The notes below the pieces were generated by a model. It saw only the letters and a program-made list of their open reading frames with translations. It did no database searches and had not been told where the DNA came from. The translations under genes were made by a program, and so were the position numbers. Positions 1 to 5,696 of a stretch of DNA of 7,453 nt are shown piece by piece; position 1 is the first letter of the stretch, and each line of letters starts with the position of its first letter. This stretch comes from Candidatus Rhabdochlamydia sp. (GTDB lineage: Bacteria > Chlamydiota > Chlamydiia > Chlamydiales > Rhabdochlamydiaceae), in assembly GCA_030044075.1 (NCBI GenBank), contig JASHWM010000009.1, forward strand, positions 1 through 7,453. Reading direction: 5' to 3'.

Positions 1-1525
1 CTTTGGGAATTTTTCCGATTTTGTTCTCAGCAAAATGGAGTAAATGTAAAGACTGTAGCAACCCGATTTCTTTTGGTATTTCTGTAATTTGGTTGTTCCA
101 TAAATTGAGCACCTCTAAAGAAGTGAGATTTCCGATCTCTTTGGGAATTCTTTCAATGTTGTTTTTCCATAGATGAAGCTCCTTTAGTGCAGTGAGATAT
201 TTGATTTCTTTCGGGATTTCCTTGATTATGTTTAAGTTTAAATTGAGCATTTCTACAGCAGTAAAATACTGTATTTCCGGAGGAATGAATTGTAAGTTAC
301 GTTCTGGCAAATCTAGACTGGTGACTTGCCTCACGGGGCTTTGAGGAGCGGCCAATCTTTGCCGCAATAGGCCAGCTATTTCCTCTAATGACATTTGTTC
401 CGTACCCTCGAACAAGTAGTTCGCGATATTGCCTGGCAGAACCAGGCAAAAATCCATGAGGGCCTGATCTTTTATTCTTCTTGCCGATGCTACAATTTGT
501 TTTGATGACATGGCCGTAAGAGGGCTCATATTCGCACAGCCGGGAACCTCTGCAATATACGGATAAAGGCTTTCCCATCCACCGATCGCCTTTGACCAAA
601 TCTGTCCATAGGTAACACCACTTGCATCAACATTAAATGTGGTAACTCCTTCATCATGTAAACACCGCAAAGCGGGTTTTGCGATATGCGATATTTCAGC
701 AAAGAAGGTATTGCTCCAGTTTTTACAGGTGAGGGTAATGGCATTGACGCTGTTTCCTAAACTATATCTGTCGGAAACACTGGCATTTCCCAGAACACCT
801 CTAAATATTGTAACCAGAAATTCACTGGCGAGCGTTCCCCAAGGGTTTGCTTCCTGGACTTTCTCATGGAGCCTGGGTGTCAAAGCTGAGCTCCTATAGC
901 TTTTATCTGAAAAATCCCATGCATTCAATAGCTTTCCAGGCTTGGAACCCATAATATATCCGGCGACCTGCTCCGACAATTTTTGTGAAACAACGCTCGG
1001 CGGGGATCCGTGTTGTACATGCCTTGAGAGAACATGATAGAGGACCGCAAGGTCTTTTCCGGACAGTCCCTGATAAAATTCAGGACCGAGCACTTTATCT
1101 TCCGAGCATTCTGCCAAAACAGCGACTGCTTTTAGGACAGGTGTCGGAAGGGTGCTTCTTTCCAAAGGCCCATACCAATATTTTACATGGCCCAGCAATC
1201 CCCTGTTGGGGGCATTCATGCTTACCCCCTCCCATGCCTGTCTCATCTGCAAATACTCTCCCACTTCTTTGACAGCTCTTGCCAAGATCCAGTGTGGAGG
1301 ATGGCCATGTGCAGCATAGCGTTGCAAAATAGTGTATAAGACCACAAGCTTCTTGGTAGAAAGGATAGCATAGAGGGAGCGGTCTATTGCCTGGTCCTTC
1401 GAAAGCTCCGCCGTAGAGACAAGGGCTTGCAATACACGTGTAGAAAGACTGCTATTTGTTTTCTTGCGGTCCAAGCTCTTTGCACTGTCCCCCCTCTCTC
1501 TTAAACTGATTTCAACATTATTCAT
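1..1525 (-). CDS. F-box and leucine-rich-repeat protein with duplicated N-terminal module (3' end outside window)
   Basis: The frame is open from an ATG at 1525 to the left edge, giving 508 codons with no stop. An in-frame TGA lies three codons upstream of the ATG, which fixes the start; no clear Shine-Dalgarno is visible. Residues about 25-192 hold two copies of an unrecognised module offset by 99 residues. Residues about 226-275 match an F-box: WGTLASEFL, then TIF, then a TCKNW motif before FF. A linker at 339-400 is shared with the neighbouring paralog. From residue 401, 23-residue LRRs of the form LxxLxLxxNxIxxIPKEIGxLxx begin; four complete repeats and part of a fifth are visible before the edge. 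There is no obvious signal peptide. F-box proteins bind Skp1 and place a substrate on an SCF ubiquitin ligase. Bacteria have no SCF, so the inferred role is as an effector acting in a eukaryotic host. The F-box/LRR assignment is firm; substrate and secretion are unknown. Confidence 0.87.
   Translation of the reverse strand, partial: MNNVEISLRERGDSAKSLDRKKTNSSLSTRVLQALVSTAELSKDQAIDRSLYAILSTKKLVVLYTILQRYAAHGHPPHWILARAVKEVGEYLQMRQAWEGVSMNAPNRGLLGHVKYWYGPLERSTLPTPVLKAVAVLAECSEDKVLGPEFYQGLSGKDLAVLYHVLSRHVQHGSPPSVVSQKLSEQVAGYIMGSKPGKLLNAWDFSDKSYRSSALTPRLHEKVQEANPWGTLASEFLVTIFRGVLGNASVSDRYSLGNSVNAITLTCKNWSNTFFAEISHIAKPALRCLHDEGVTTFNVDASGVTYGQIWSKAIGGWESLYPYIAEVPGCANMSPLTAMSSKQIVASARRIKDQALMDFCLVLPGNIANYLFEGTEQMSLEEIAGLLRQRLAAPQSPVRQVTSLDLPERNLQFIPPEIQYFTAVEMLNLNLNIIKEIPKEIKYLTALKELHLWKNNIERIPKEIGNLTSLEVLNLWNNQITEIPKEIGLLQSLHLLHFAENKIGKIPK
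2..325 (-). repeat. LRR array of the partial F-box/LRR gene (69-bp units)
   Basis: Successive 23-residue units start at residues 401, 424, 447, 470 and 493. Each carries the LxxLxLxxN(x)I core and an (I/V/F)PxEI tail. The first unit (LDLPERNLQFIPPEIQYF) closely matches the first unit of the paralog (LELKFREISFIPPEIQYF). The array continues past the window edge. Confidence 0.85.
950..1453 (-). repeat. Tandem internal duplication in the N-terminal domain
   Basis: Residues 25-93 align without gaps to residues 124-192 at an offset of 99. I count 26 identities over 69 positions. The strongest shared stretch is LSTKKLVVLYTILQR...HGHPP against LSGKDLAVLYHVLSR...HGSPP. Both copies begin S(S/T)L(S/P)TxVL. 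The Leu spacing and charged faces suggest paired helices. The layout recalls helical-repeat families such as the FASTK/OPR-like groups, but that comparison is a guess. This module is absent from the neighbouring paralog. Confidence 0.75.
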
Positions 1526-1577
1526 ATTGATTCACATTATTAAATTATTATTCAAAATAAACAATCCCACTTACAAA
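1526..1577. other. Short AT-rich spacer between the two F-box/LRR genes
   Basis: The spacer is 52 bases, made almost entirely of A and T. It has no hairpin plus T-run and no convincing promoter. The two genes could be co-transcribed. Confidence 0.6.
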
Positions 1578-1999
1578 TTAATAATAAATCTCTGTATTCG
1601 GCAGTGCAGCGCGGATTTCGTAGGGGAATTCTTTGATTTTATTATTAACAAAATCCAGCTCCTCTAAAGAGGTGAGATTGGCAATTTCATTGGGGACTTC
1701 TGTGATTTCGTTCTCCGCTAAATAAAGCTTTTTTAAACCTCTGAGCTCGCCGATTTCTTTCGGGATTTCTTTGATTTGGTTTTCATATAGATCAAGCCAC
1801 TGCAAGGCCTTTAGCAAACCGATCTCTTTTGGAATTTCTGTAATTTTGTTTTGATGCAACAACAGTTCCTGTAAAAGGGCCAGTTTGCAGATTTTTTTGG
1901 GGAATTCCTTGATCTGGTTATTCGATAAATCGAGCGCTATTAGAGCGGTAAGCTTGCCGATCTCCTTGGTGACTTCTGCAATTTGGTTATGAGATATAA
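1578..1999 (-). pseudogene. Out-of-frame C-terminal LRR segment of the same F-box/LRR gene
   Basis: This is the continuation of the gene starting at 2908, shifted by one base. The frame is open from the break to a TAA at 1578-1580 and encodes the rest of the third LRR plus five more 23-residue repeats. Repeat tails read VTKEIGKL, FPKKICKL, IPKEIGLL, IPKEIGEL, VPNEIANL and FPYEIRA, followed by a short NTEIYY end. No ATG initiates it; the first candidate is a TTG at 1862 in the middle of a repeat, and no ribosome binding site is evident. It is therefore best read as a remnant, not an independent gene. The repeats are well kept and contain no further stops, which suggests the break is recent or is an assembly error. 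The next gene on the same strand begins 52 bases downstream. Confidence 0.8.
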
Positions 2000-2149
2000 G
2001 AGTTCTTTTAAATTTGTAAGGTGTCCGATCTCTTTGGGGACTTCTCTTATAAAATTATTCGATAGATCAAGGGTCTCTAAAGCAGTAAAATACTGTATTT
2101 CCGGGGGAATGAAGCTTATTTCACGAAATTTCAACTCAAGCTGGGTGAT
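1578..2149 (-). repeat. LRR array of the frameshifted F-box/LRR gene (eight 69-bp units)
   Basis: Eight LRR units are spaced exactly 23 residues apart if one base is restored near 1997-2000. Conserved positions are the Leu core, the Asn and the PKEIG tail. The near-identical 69-bp units at DNA level (recurrent AAAGAGATCGG) make the region prone to slippage and unequal recombination. Confidence 0.82.
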
Positions 2150-2908
2150 TTGTCTTGCAGGACTCTCAGGATCGGCCAATCTCTTCCTTAAAAGATCTGC
2201 TTTTTCTTCTAATGACAACGCTGCGGTGTTCTGGAATAATCTGTTGCGCACATCATGAGGAAGCACTTTGCAAAAGTGAATAAGGGCCCAATCTTTTGAT
2301 CTTCTTACGGAAGCTAAAGTCTCTTTTGATGACATGATGGAAAGAGGTCCCCTATTGGCACAGTCTGGAACCCTTGCAGCATAGGGCTGCAGGTTTTCCC
2401 ATTCGTGGACCGCTCTTGTCCATATCTGTCCATTCGTGATCCCACTTGCATCGGGATTAAATGAAGCGAGGTTTTGATCATGCAAAGACCGCAAAGACTT
2501 TTTTGCTAGATGCGATATCTCATTAAAGAATGTACGACTCCAGTTTGTACAGATAGAAGTAATCTTAGTTATGGACCTCCGGAGGCCATACCTGTCGGTA
2601 ACTGCAACATTTCTCAGAACGATCCTAAAAATATGTACCAAAAGTTCATTAGTGAGGCTTCCCCAAGGATCTTTTTCCTGAACTTCCTCCTTGGATGGCA
2701 TAGTATGAAAGACTTTTGCCATCTGAAGATCATGTTTTGATCCATCAAAAAGGGCAATTGCTCTTGGAACAAAAAGAACATAACTTTCTTCATCATCTTT
2801 TTTCTGCGTGATGGAATCCTGATGGCCGCCCCATGAGCACGGATAATGCCCGTCTTGAACGTCGTGCAATTGTTCGCTGTAAGGCTTAATTATCGTTCTA
2901 TTTGCCAT
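1940..2908 (-). CDS. F-box/LRR protein, N-terminal part of a frameshifted gene
   Basis: This 322-codon frame starts at ATG 2908 in very AT-rich DNA with no clear Shine-Dalgarno. Residues 1-78 resemble nothing I recognise and differ from the N-terminus of the downstream paralog. Residues about 79-128 form an F-box (PWGSLTNELL, HIFRIVL, ICTNW) in which 29 of the first 50 residues from the Trp are identical to the paralog. A linker at 192-253 and LRRs from residue 254 follow. The repeat pattern is intact through residue 303, then becomes a non-LRR tail (residues 305-322, rich in R, S and P) ending at a TAA. The LRR reading continues in another frame, so the tail is a frameshift product. Restoring one base near 1997-2000 gives one 443-residue protein over 2908-1578 with eight LRRs. 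The truncated product would keep the F-box but only about two repeats. A real inactivating mutation, a length-switching site and a sequencing error cannot be separated here. Confidence 0.8.
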   Translation of the reverse strand: MANRTIIKPYSEQLHDVQDGHYPCSWGGHQDSITQKKDDEESYVLFVPRAIALFDGSKHDLQMAKVFHTMPSKEEVQEKDPWGSLTNELLVHIFRIVLRNVAVTDRYGLRRSITKITSICTNWSRTFFNEISHLAKKSLRSLHDQNLASFNPDASGITNGQIWTRAVHEWENLQPYAARVPDCANRGPLSIMSSKETLASVRRSKDWALIHFCKVLPHDVRNRLFQNTAALSLEEKADLLRKRLADPESPARQITQLELKFREISFIPPEIQYFTALETLDLSNNFIREVPKEIGHLTNLKELLYLITKLQKSPRRSASLPL

Positions 2909-3120
2909 ATTAAAAATTAAAAAATATTAAATGATTATTAATATTGTATATAAATTATTCTTTATTTTCTAGCTATTAATAATAAACTGGAGCAGTTATA
3001 AATATGAAGGTGATTCCTATAACCATCGATTTGATTATCAAACGGATAGGAACGAGTTTTTGAAATTCTGTCGTGCGTTTATTTAAGTCATTAAGAATGA
3101 ATAAAATGCAATAAAGTCAC
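2909..3120. other. AT-rich intergenic region between comB and the F-box/LRR block
   Basis: This 212-base stretch separates the housekeeping pair from the accessory LRR genes. The part next to the F-box/LRR start (2909-2980) is nearly all A/T and offers many weak promoter-like hexamers, none clearly better than the others. An inverted repeat (3014-3052) and a short direct repeat (3085-3097 and 3114-3127) are present. I see no supported gene. Confidence 0.6.
3014..3061. repeat. Inverted repeat, nested hairpin with T-run on the + side
   Basis: TTCCTAT (3014-3020) pairs with ATAGGAA (3046-3052). CC (3023-3024) pairs with GG (3044-3045) after a two-base bulge. An inner stem TTTGA/TCAAA (3030-3034/3038-3042) has a three-base loop. 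Five T residues follow on the + strand at 3057-3061. In the comB transcript the stem begins about 68 bases past the stop and has no U-tract after it. It is thus not a classical terminator for pyk-comB, but it could be a 3'-end stabilising or processing hairpin. Confidence 0.35.
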
Positions 3121-3804
3121 TTAAGAAAGGACCTTCTTCCCAATCAATTCGCCCTCTTCTCTAAACACTTCCATGGCAAAAGAAAAGCGGTCGATATGGA
3201 CGGCCATATCAAGGTCTATCATGCCGTGCTCATGCTCGCAAGGGTCTGCATCCAGCATTCTTGCCGCGCATGGGGAGGAGCGGACCCTACTTAAGAATGG
3301 CGATGGTTCGGAAGGTATGTTGAGGAGCCTATTTTGCAAATACTCGGCCAGAGCGAGGTCCTCATCGCCATTGTTCCTACCTGTTACAATAAAAGTGACA
3401 TGGGATGGGTTGAAGGCGATGATCCTTTTGAGGGTGGCTTCAGCGACGACAAAGCTTGCGACAAGGATCTTGTCGACATGGCTGCAGCCGATCACCCCTT
3501 GGGTCCCAGAGCTTGTCCTTTGGACAAGTCTGCGACCCGATAGGGGCGCAAGACGGATCTGGTTGGGAGAGTTGCCGTAGTGGAACCCTTCGATAAATTT
3601 TCCTTCTTGTTCCCCCATTAAAAGCAATGAGGGGTCTTTCTTTTTTTTTTGGAAAGCTTCTTCGATCGTAGATACAAATATGATTTCTTCAGCACCGCCG
3701 GCAAATGCAAAAGCTGCTGTTGTGAAAGCGCGCAGAACATCGATCACAACACAGAGGCCTTGCGCACTAGCGCAGTCGTAGCGGTGCAAGATCGTAGTTT
3801 TCAA
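3121..3804 (-). CDS. comB: ComB-family 2-phosphosulfolactate phosphatase
   Basis: The 227-residue length is normal for this Mg-dependent phosphatase family. The archaeal prototype hydrolyses 2-phospho-3-sulfolactate to sulfolactate in coenzyme M synthesis. Family hallmarks seen are VVIDVLRAFTT near residues 19-29 (with Asp22), LLMGEQEGKFIEGFHYGNSP at about 61-80, TSSGT at 97-101 (usually TTNGT), VASFVVAEA at 115-123, and GDEDLALAEYL at 146-156. The start is TTG at 3804-3802, and TTGA overlaps the pyk stop; a GAGGGG Shine-Dalgarno sits just upstream. The next in-frame Met (63) would remove the conserved N-terminus, so TTG is preferred. Translational coupling with pyk is likely. No ComA, ComC or ComD partner is in the window, and a coenzyme M pathway is not expected in Chlamydiae, so the real substrate is uncertain. 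An A10 tract encodes Lys53-Lys56. Confidence 0.85.
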   Translation of the reverse strand: MKTTILHRYDCASAQGLCVVIDVLRAFTTAAFAFAGGAEEIIFVSTIEEAFQKKKKDPSLLLMGEQEGKFIEGFHYGNSPNQIRLAPLSGRRLVQRTSSGTQGVIGCSHVDKILVASFVVAEATLKRIIAFNPSHVTFIVTGRNNGDEDLALAEYLQNRLLNIPSEPSPFLSRVRSSPCAARMLDADPCEHEHGMIDLDMAVHIDRFSFAMEVFREEGELIGKKVLS

Positions 3805-5600
3805 GTATACCCCTCGCCTGAAAGAAGGTCTTTTTTGCTGAACATCGATCCTTTGTACACGATGCCGCGCTCAGGGTCGAGCGTGACGGTCTGTCCATCT
3901 TTTAGGAGCGTGAGTGCAAGTTCGGCCCTGACAAGGATCGGAAGGTCCAATGTCTTGGCAAGCGCTAAGGCAGCCTTTTCCGATGCTTGGTCTTCCGGGC
4001 TGTTTTGCAAGACAATGCCGATCGAATGTTTGAAGATGTTGAGATAGGATTCATCGCAAGAGGAGATCACGACAATGCAATCCTGGGCGGCCTGCTCTTT
4101 TTCAGGCGCAGAGGAAAGGATCAAGGCCACTTTTCCATGGATCGTCTTTCCCGGCCTTGCAACGCCGCGAATGATCACATCGCCGATGCTTTCCACCATC
4201 ATCATGTTCGTCGTGCCGCTGATCCCAAAAGGAGATCCGGCCGTCACAATGACAAGGTCGCCATAGTCGACATACCCCCGCTCCATCGTGAAATGGCTGA
4301 TCACGGAAAATGCTTCCTGGACATTTTTCGCATCGACAGGGGGCACAGGGATCACTCCCCAATATAAGGAAAGCTGGTGGAACGTCTTTACCTTGTTGGA
4401 AAGGGCAAAAACAGGCATCTCGGGACGGCAGCGCGAGATCAGGCGCGCTGTAAATCCGCTGTTGGTAATGGCGAATATCGCCTTTGCACCCGAACTGTAT
4501 GCCGTCTTTACGGATGCGACGGACACTGATGAGGAGACATCTCTATATGCGTGGTGGGTGTCCTCCTCAAAGAACTCCTGGTAATTGAAATGTCTTTCTG
4601 TCTCATGGACGATCGCGCGCATCATGTTGACAGCTTCTATCGGATAGGCCCCCATCGCAGTTTCACCAGAGAGCATGATCGCACTTGTGCTATCGTAGAT
4701 CGCATTGGCGACATCAGACACTTCAGCCCTTGTCGGCCTTGGATTTTTGATCATCGACTCAAGCATCTGGGTTGCCACAACAACGGGTTTCCTTGCATGC
4801 CTGCATTTTCTGATCATCATTTTTTGGAGGTTGGGCACTTCGGCGAGAGGGAGCTCAACACCAAGGTCCCCCCTTGCCACCATGATCCCATCCGCCACTT
4901 TGACAATGTGGTCAAAATTTTGAACACCTTCTCTATTTTCGATCTTTGCAAGGACTATGATGTCGGTCTTTCCTTTCTGGACAAGGAGTTTTTTGATCTC
5001 AAGGACATGGTCTGCAGAGCGAATGAACGAAGCGGCGATCATATCGATATCCATATCGCATCCAAAAGAGATGTCCATGACGTCTTGTTCTGTCATTGCT
5101 GGAAGCGCGATGGTGGAGCCGGGAACATTGACACCCTTGTTTGTTTTGATGACACCTGCGTTTTGGACCTCGATCAGGACGCCTTTGGCAGTTTTTTCGA
5201 CAACTTTGGAAATGATATACCCATCGTCAAAAAGGACTGTCATCCCTTCATGGAGGTCATCCAGGACGATGGAGGGCATGATCGGCATCCTCTCCCCATC
5301 CCCTTCGATAGGCTCTTTAACAAGTAAAATTTTTTGTTTTGCAGATACGCTCATCTGGCCGTTTTTGATCTTGCCGATGCGGATTTCGGGCCCTTTTGTG
5401 TCGAGCATGATCGCAAGCGGCACTTTTTTTATCTCTCGGGCTTTTTTTAAATCTTGAATTACTTTTAAATGTTCTTCGTGGCTGCCGTGGCTGAAGTTCA
5501 ATCTGGCAACATTCATGCCAGCGTCGATCAGCTGAAGCATCTTTTCCAGGGTGTTGACCGAAGGGCCTATCGTACAAATTATTTTGGTTCTAGTAAGCAT
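3801..5600 (-). CDS. pyk: Pyruvate kinase with C-terminal extension
   Basis: The protein is cytosolic and catalyses PEP + ADP to pyruvate + ATP, the last step of glycolysis. At 599 residues it is longer than the usual ~470-480. Catalytic features are all present: Arg33 in NVARLNFSHG, DTKGPEIR (67-74), the signature LAKIENREGV with Lys219 and Glu221, Asp245 in ARGDLG, Thr277 in ATQMLES, and SGETAMGAYP. The C-terminal regulatory domain follows (ITNSGFTARLIS; FALSNKVKTFHQL). The classical core ends near residue 481. Residues about 482-599 resemble the extra C-terminal sequence of Bacillus/Geobacillus pyruvate kinases, which derives from the PEP-utilising mobile domain (ILVR...LLKDGQTVTLDPERGIVYKG), but the TSHA-type histidine motif is missing. 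The ATG at 5600 has a weak GGA upstream. A promoter lies at 5631-5659. It is co-directional and overlapping with comB, and divergent from uvrA. Confidence 0.97.
   Translation of the reverse strand: MLTRTKIICTIGPSVNTLEKMLQLIDAGMNVARLNFSHGSHEEHLKVIQDLKKAREIKKVPLAIMLDTKGPEIRIGKIKNGQMSVSAKQKILLVKEPIEGDGERMPIMPSIVLDDLHEGMTVLFDDGYIISKVVEKTAKGVLIEVQNAGVIKTNKGVNVPGSTIALPAMTEQDVMDISFGCDMDIDMIAASFIRSADHVLEIKKLLVQKGKTDIIVLAKIENREGVQNFDHIVKVADGIMVARGDLGVELPLAEVPNLQKMMIRKCRHARKPVVVATQMLESMIKNPRPTRAEVSDVANAIYDSTSAIMLSGETAMGAYPIEAVNMMRAIVHETERHFNYQEFFEEDTHHAYRDVSSSVSVASVKTAYSSGAKAIFAITNSGFTARLISRCRPEMPVFALSNKVKTFHQLSLYWGVIPVPPVDAKNVQEAFSVISHFTMERGYVDYGDLVIVTAGSPFGISGTTNMMMVESIGDVIIRGVARPGKTIHGKVALILSSAPEKEQAAQDCIVVISSCDESYLNIFKHSIGIVLQNSPEDQASEKAALALAKTLDLPILVRAELALTLLKDGQTVTLDPERGIVYKGSMFSKKDLLSGEGYT
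3805..3817 (-). promoter_or_regulatory. Ribosome binding site deciding the TTG start of comB
   Basis: On the minus strand GAGGGG precedes TTG by a five-base spacer (GAGGGG-TATAC-TTG), inside the last codons of pyk. No ATG or GTG at suitable spacing is in frame. This supports initiation at TTG 3804 and coupling through the four-base overlap. Confidence 0.6.
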
Positions 5601-5696
5601 GTGTAAACATTCCGTAAAAGGATAAAAGGAATTGTACGACTTTGCAGTTTAGTTCTCAAGCAGCCAAAAACAAAAAATTTCGAAAGAGCCAAGGGA
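5601..5696. promoter_or_regulatory. Divergent intergenic region between pyk and uvrA
   Basis: These 96 bases separate two genes read outwards. The pyk promoter is recognisable. For uvrA I found no convincing -35/-10 pair. AAAGAG at 5683-5688, eight bases before the ATG, is its best ribosome binding site; the GGG next to the ATG is too close. Confidence 0.55.
5631..5659 (-). promoter_or_regulatory. Predicted sigma70/sigma66-type promoter for pyk-comB
   Basis: On the minus strand TTGAGA (5659-5654) is followed by exactly 17 bases and then TACAAT (5636-5631). This is close to the TTGACA-N17-TATAAT consensus. Initiation about seven bases later would leave a leader of roughly 24 bases before the ATG at 5600. 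No terminator or riboswitch fits between. Motif and spacing are seen directly; activity is inferred. Confidence 0.55.

Noticed and set aside
2..325. CRISPR-like array because of regularly spaced repeats
   Set aside because: The 69-bp periodicity is the coding periodicity of 23-residue LRRs and is in frame; there are no spacers.
1578..1862. Independent small LRR gene of 94 codons starting at TTG 1862
   Set aside because: The start falls mid-repeat with no ribosome binding site, and the LRR pattern continues upstream in the same frame to the break near 1998; it is the tail of the frameshifted gene.
3014..3061. Rho-independent terminator of pyk-comB
   Set aside because: The T-run is on the plus-strand side, so in the pyk-comB transcript no U-tract follows the stem.
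3004..3063. 19-codon plus-strand micro-ORF (MKVIPITIDL...) with GGAG upstream
   Set aside because: It overlaps the inverted repeat, has no clear promoter and is short enough to be chance; conservation would be needed to revive it.
3173..3580. 135-codon plus-strand open frame antisense to comB
   Set aside because: Fully contained in comB, with no recognisable motif.
4551..5327. 258-codon plus-strand open frame antisense to pyk
   Set aside because: It lies wholly inside the well-supported pyk gene, is rich in His, Asp and Cys as expected of an antisense shadow, and matches no family.
4957..5457. 166-codon plus-strand open frame antisense to pyk
   Set aside because: Shadow of pyk coding sequence with no independent start signal.
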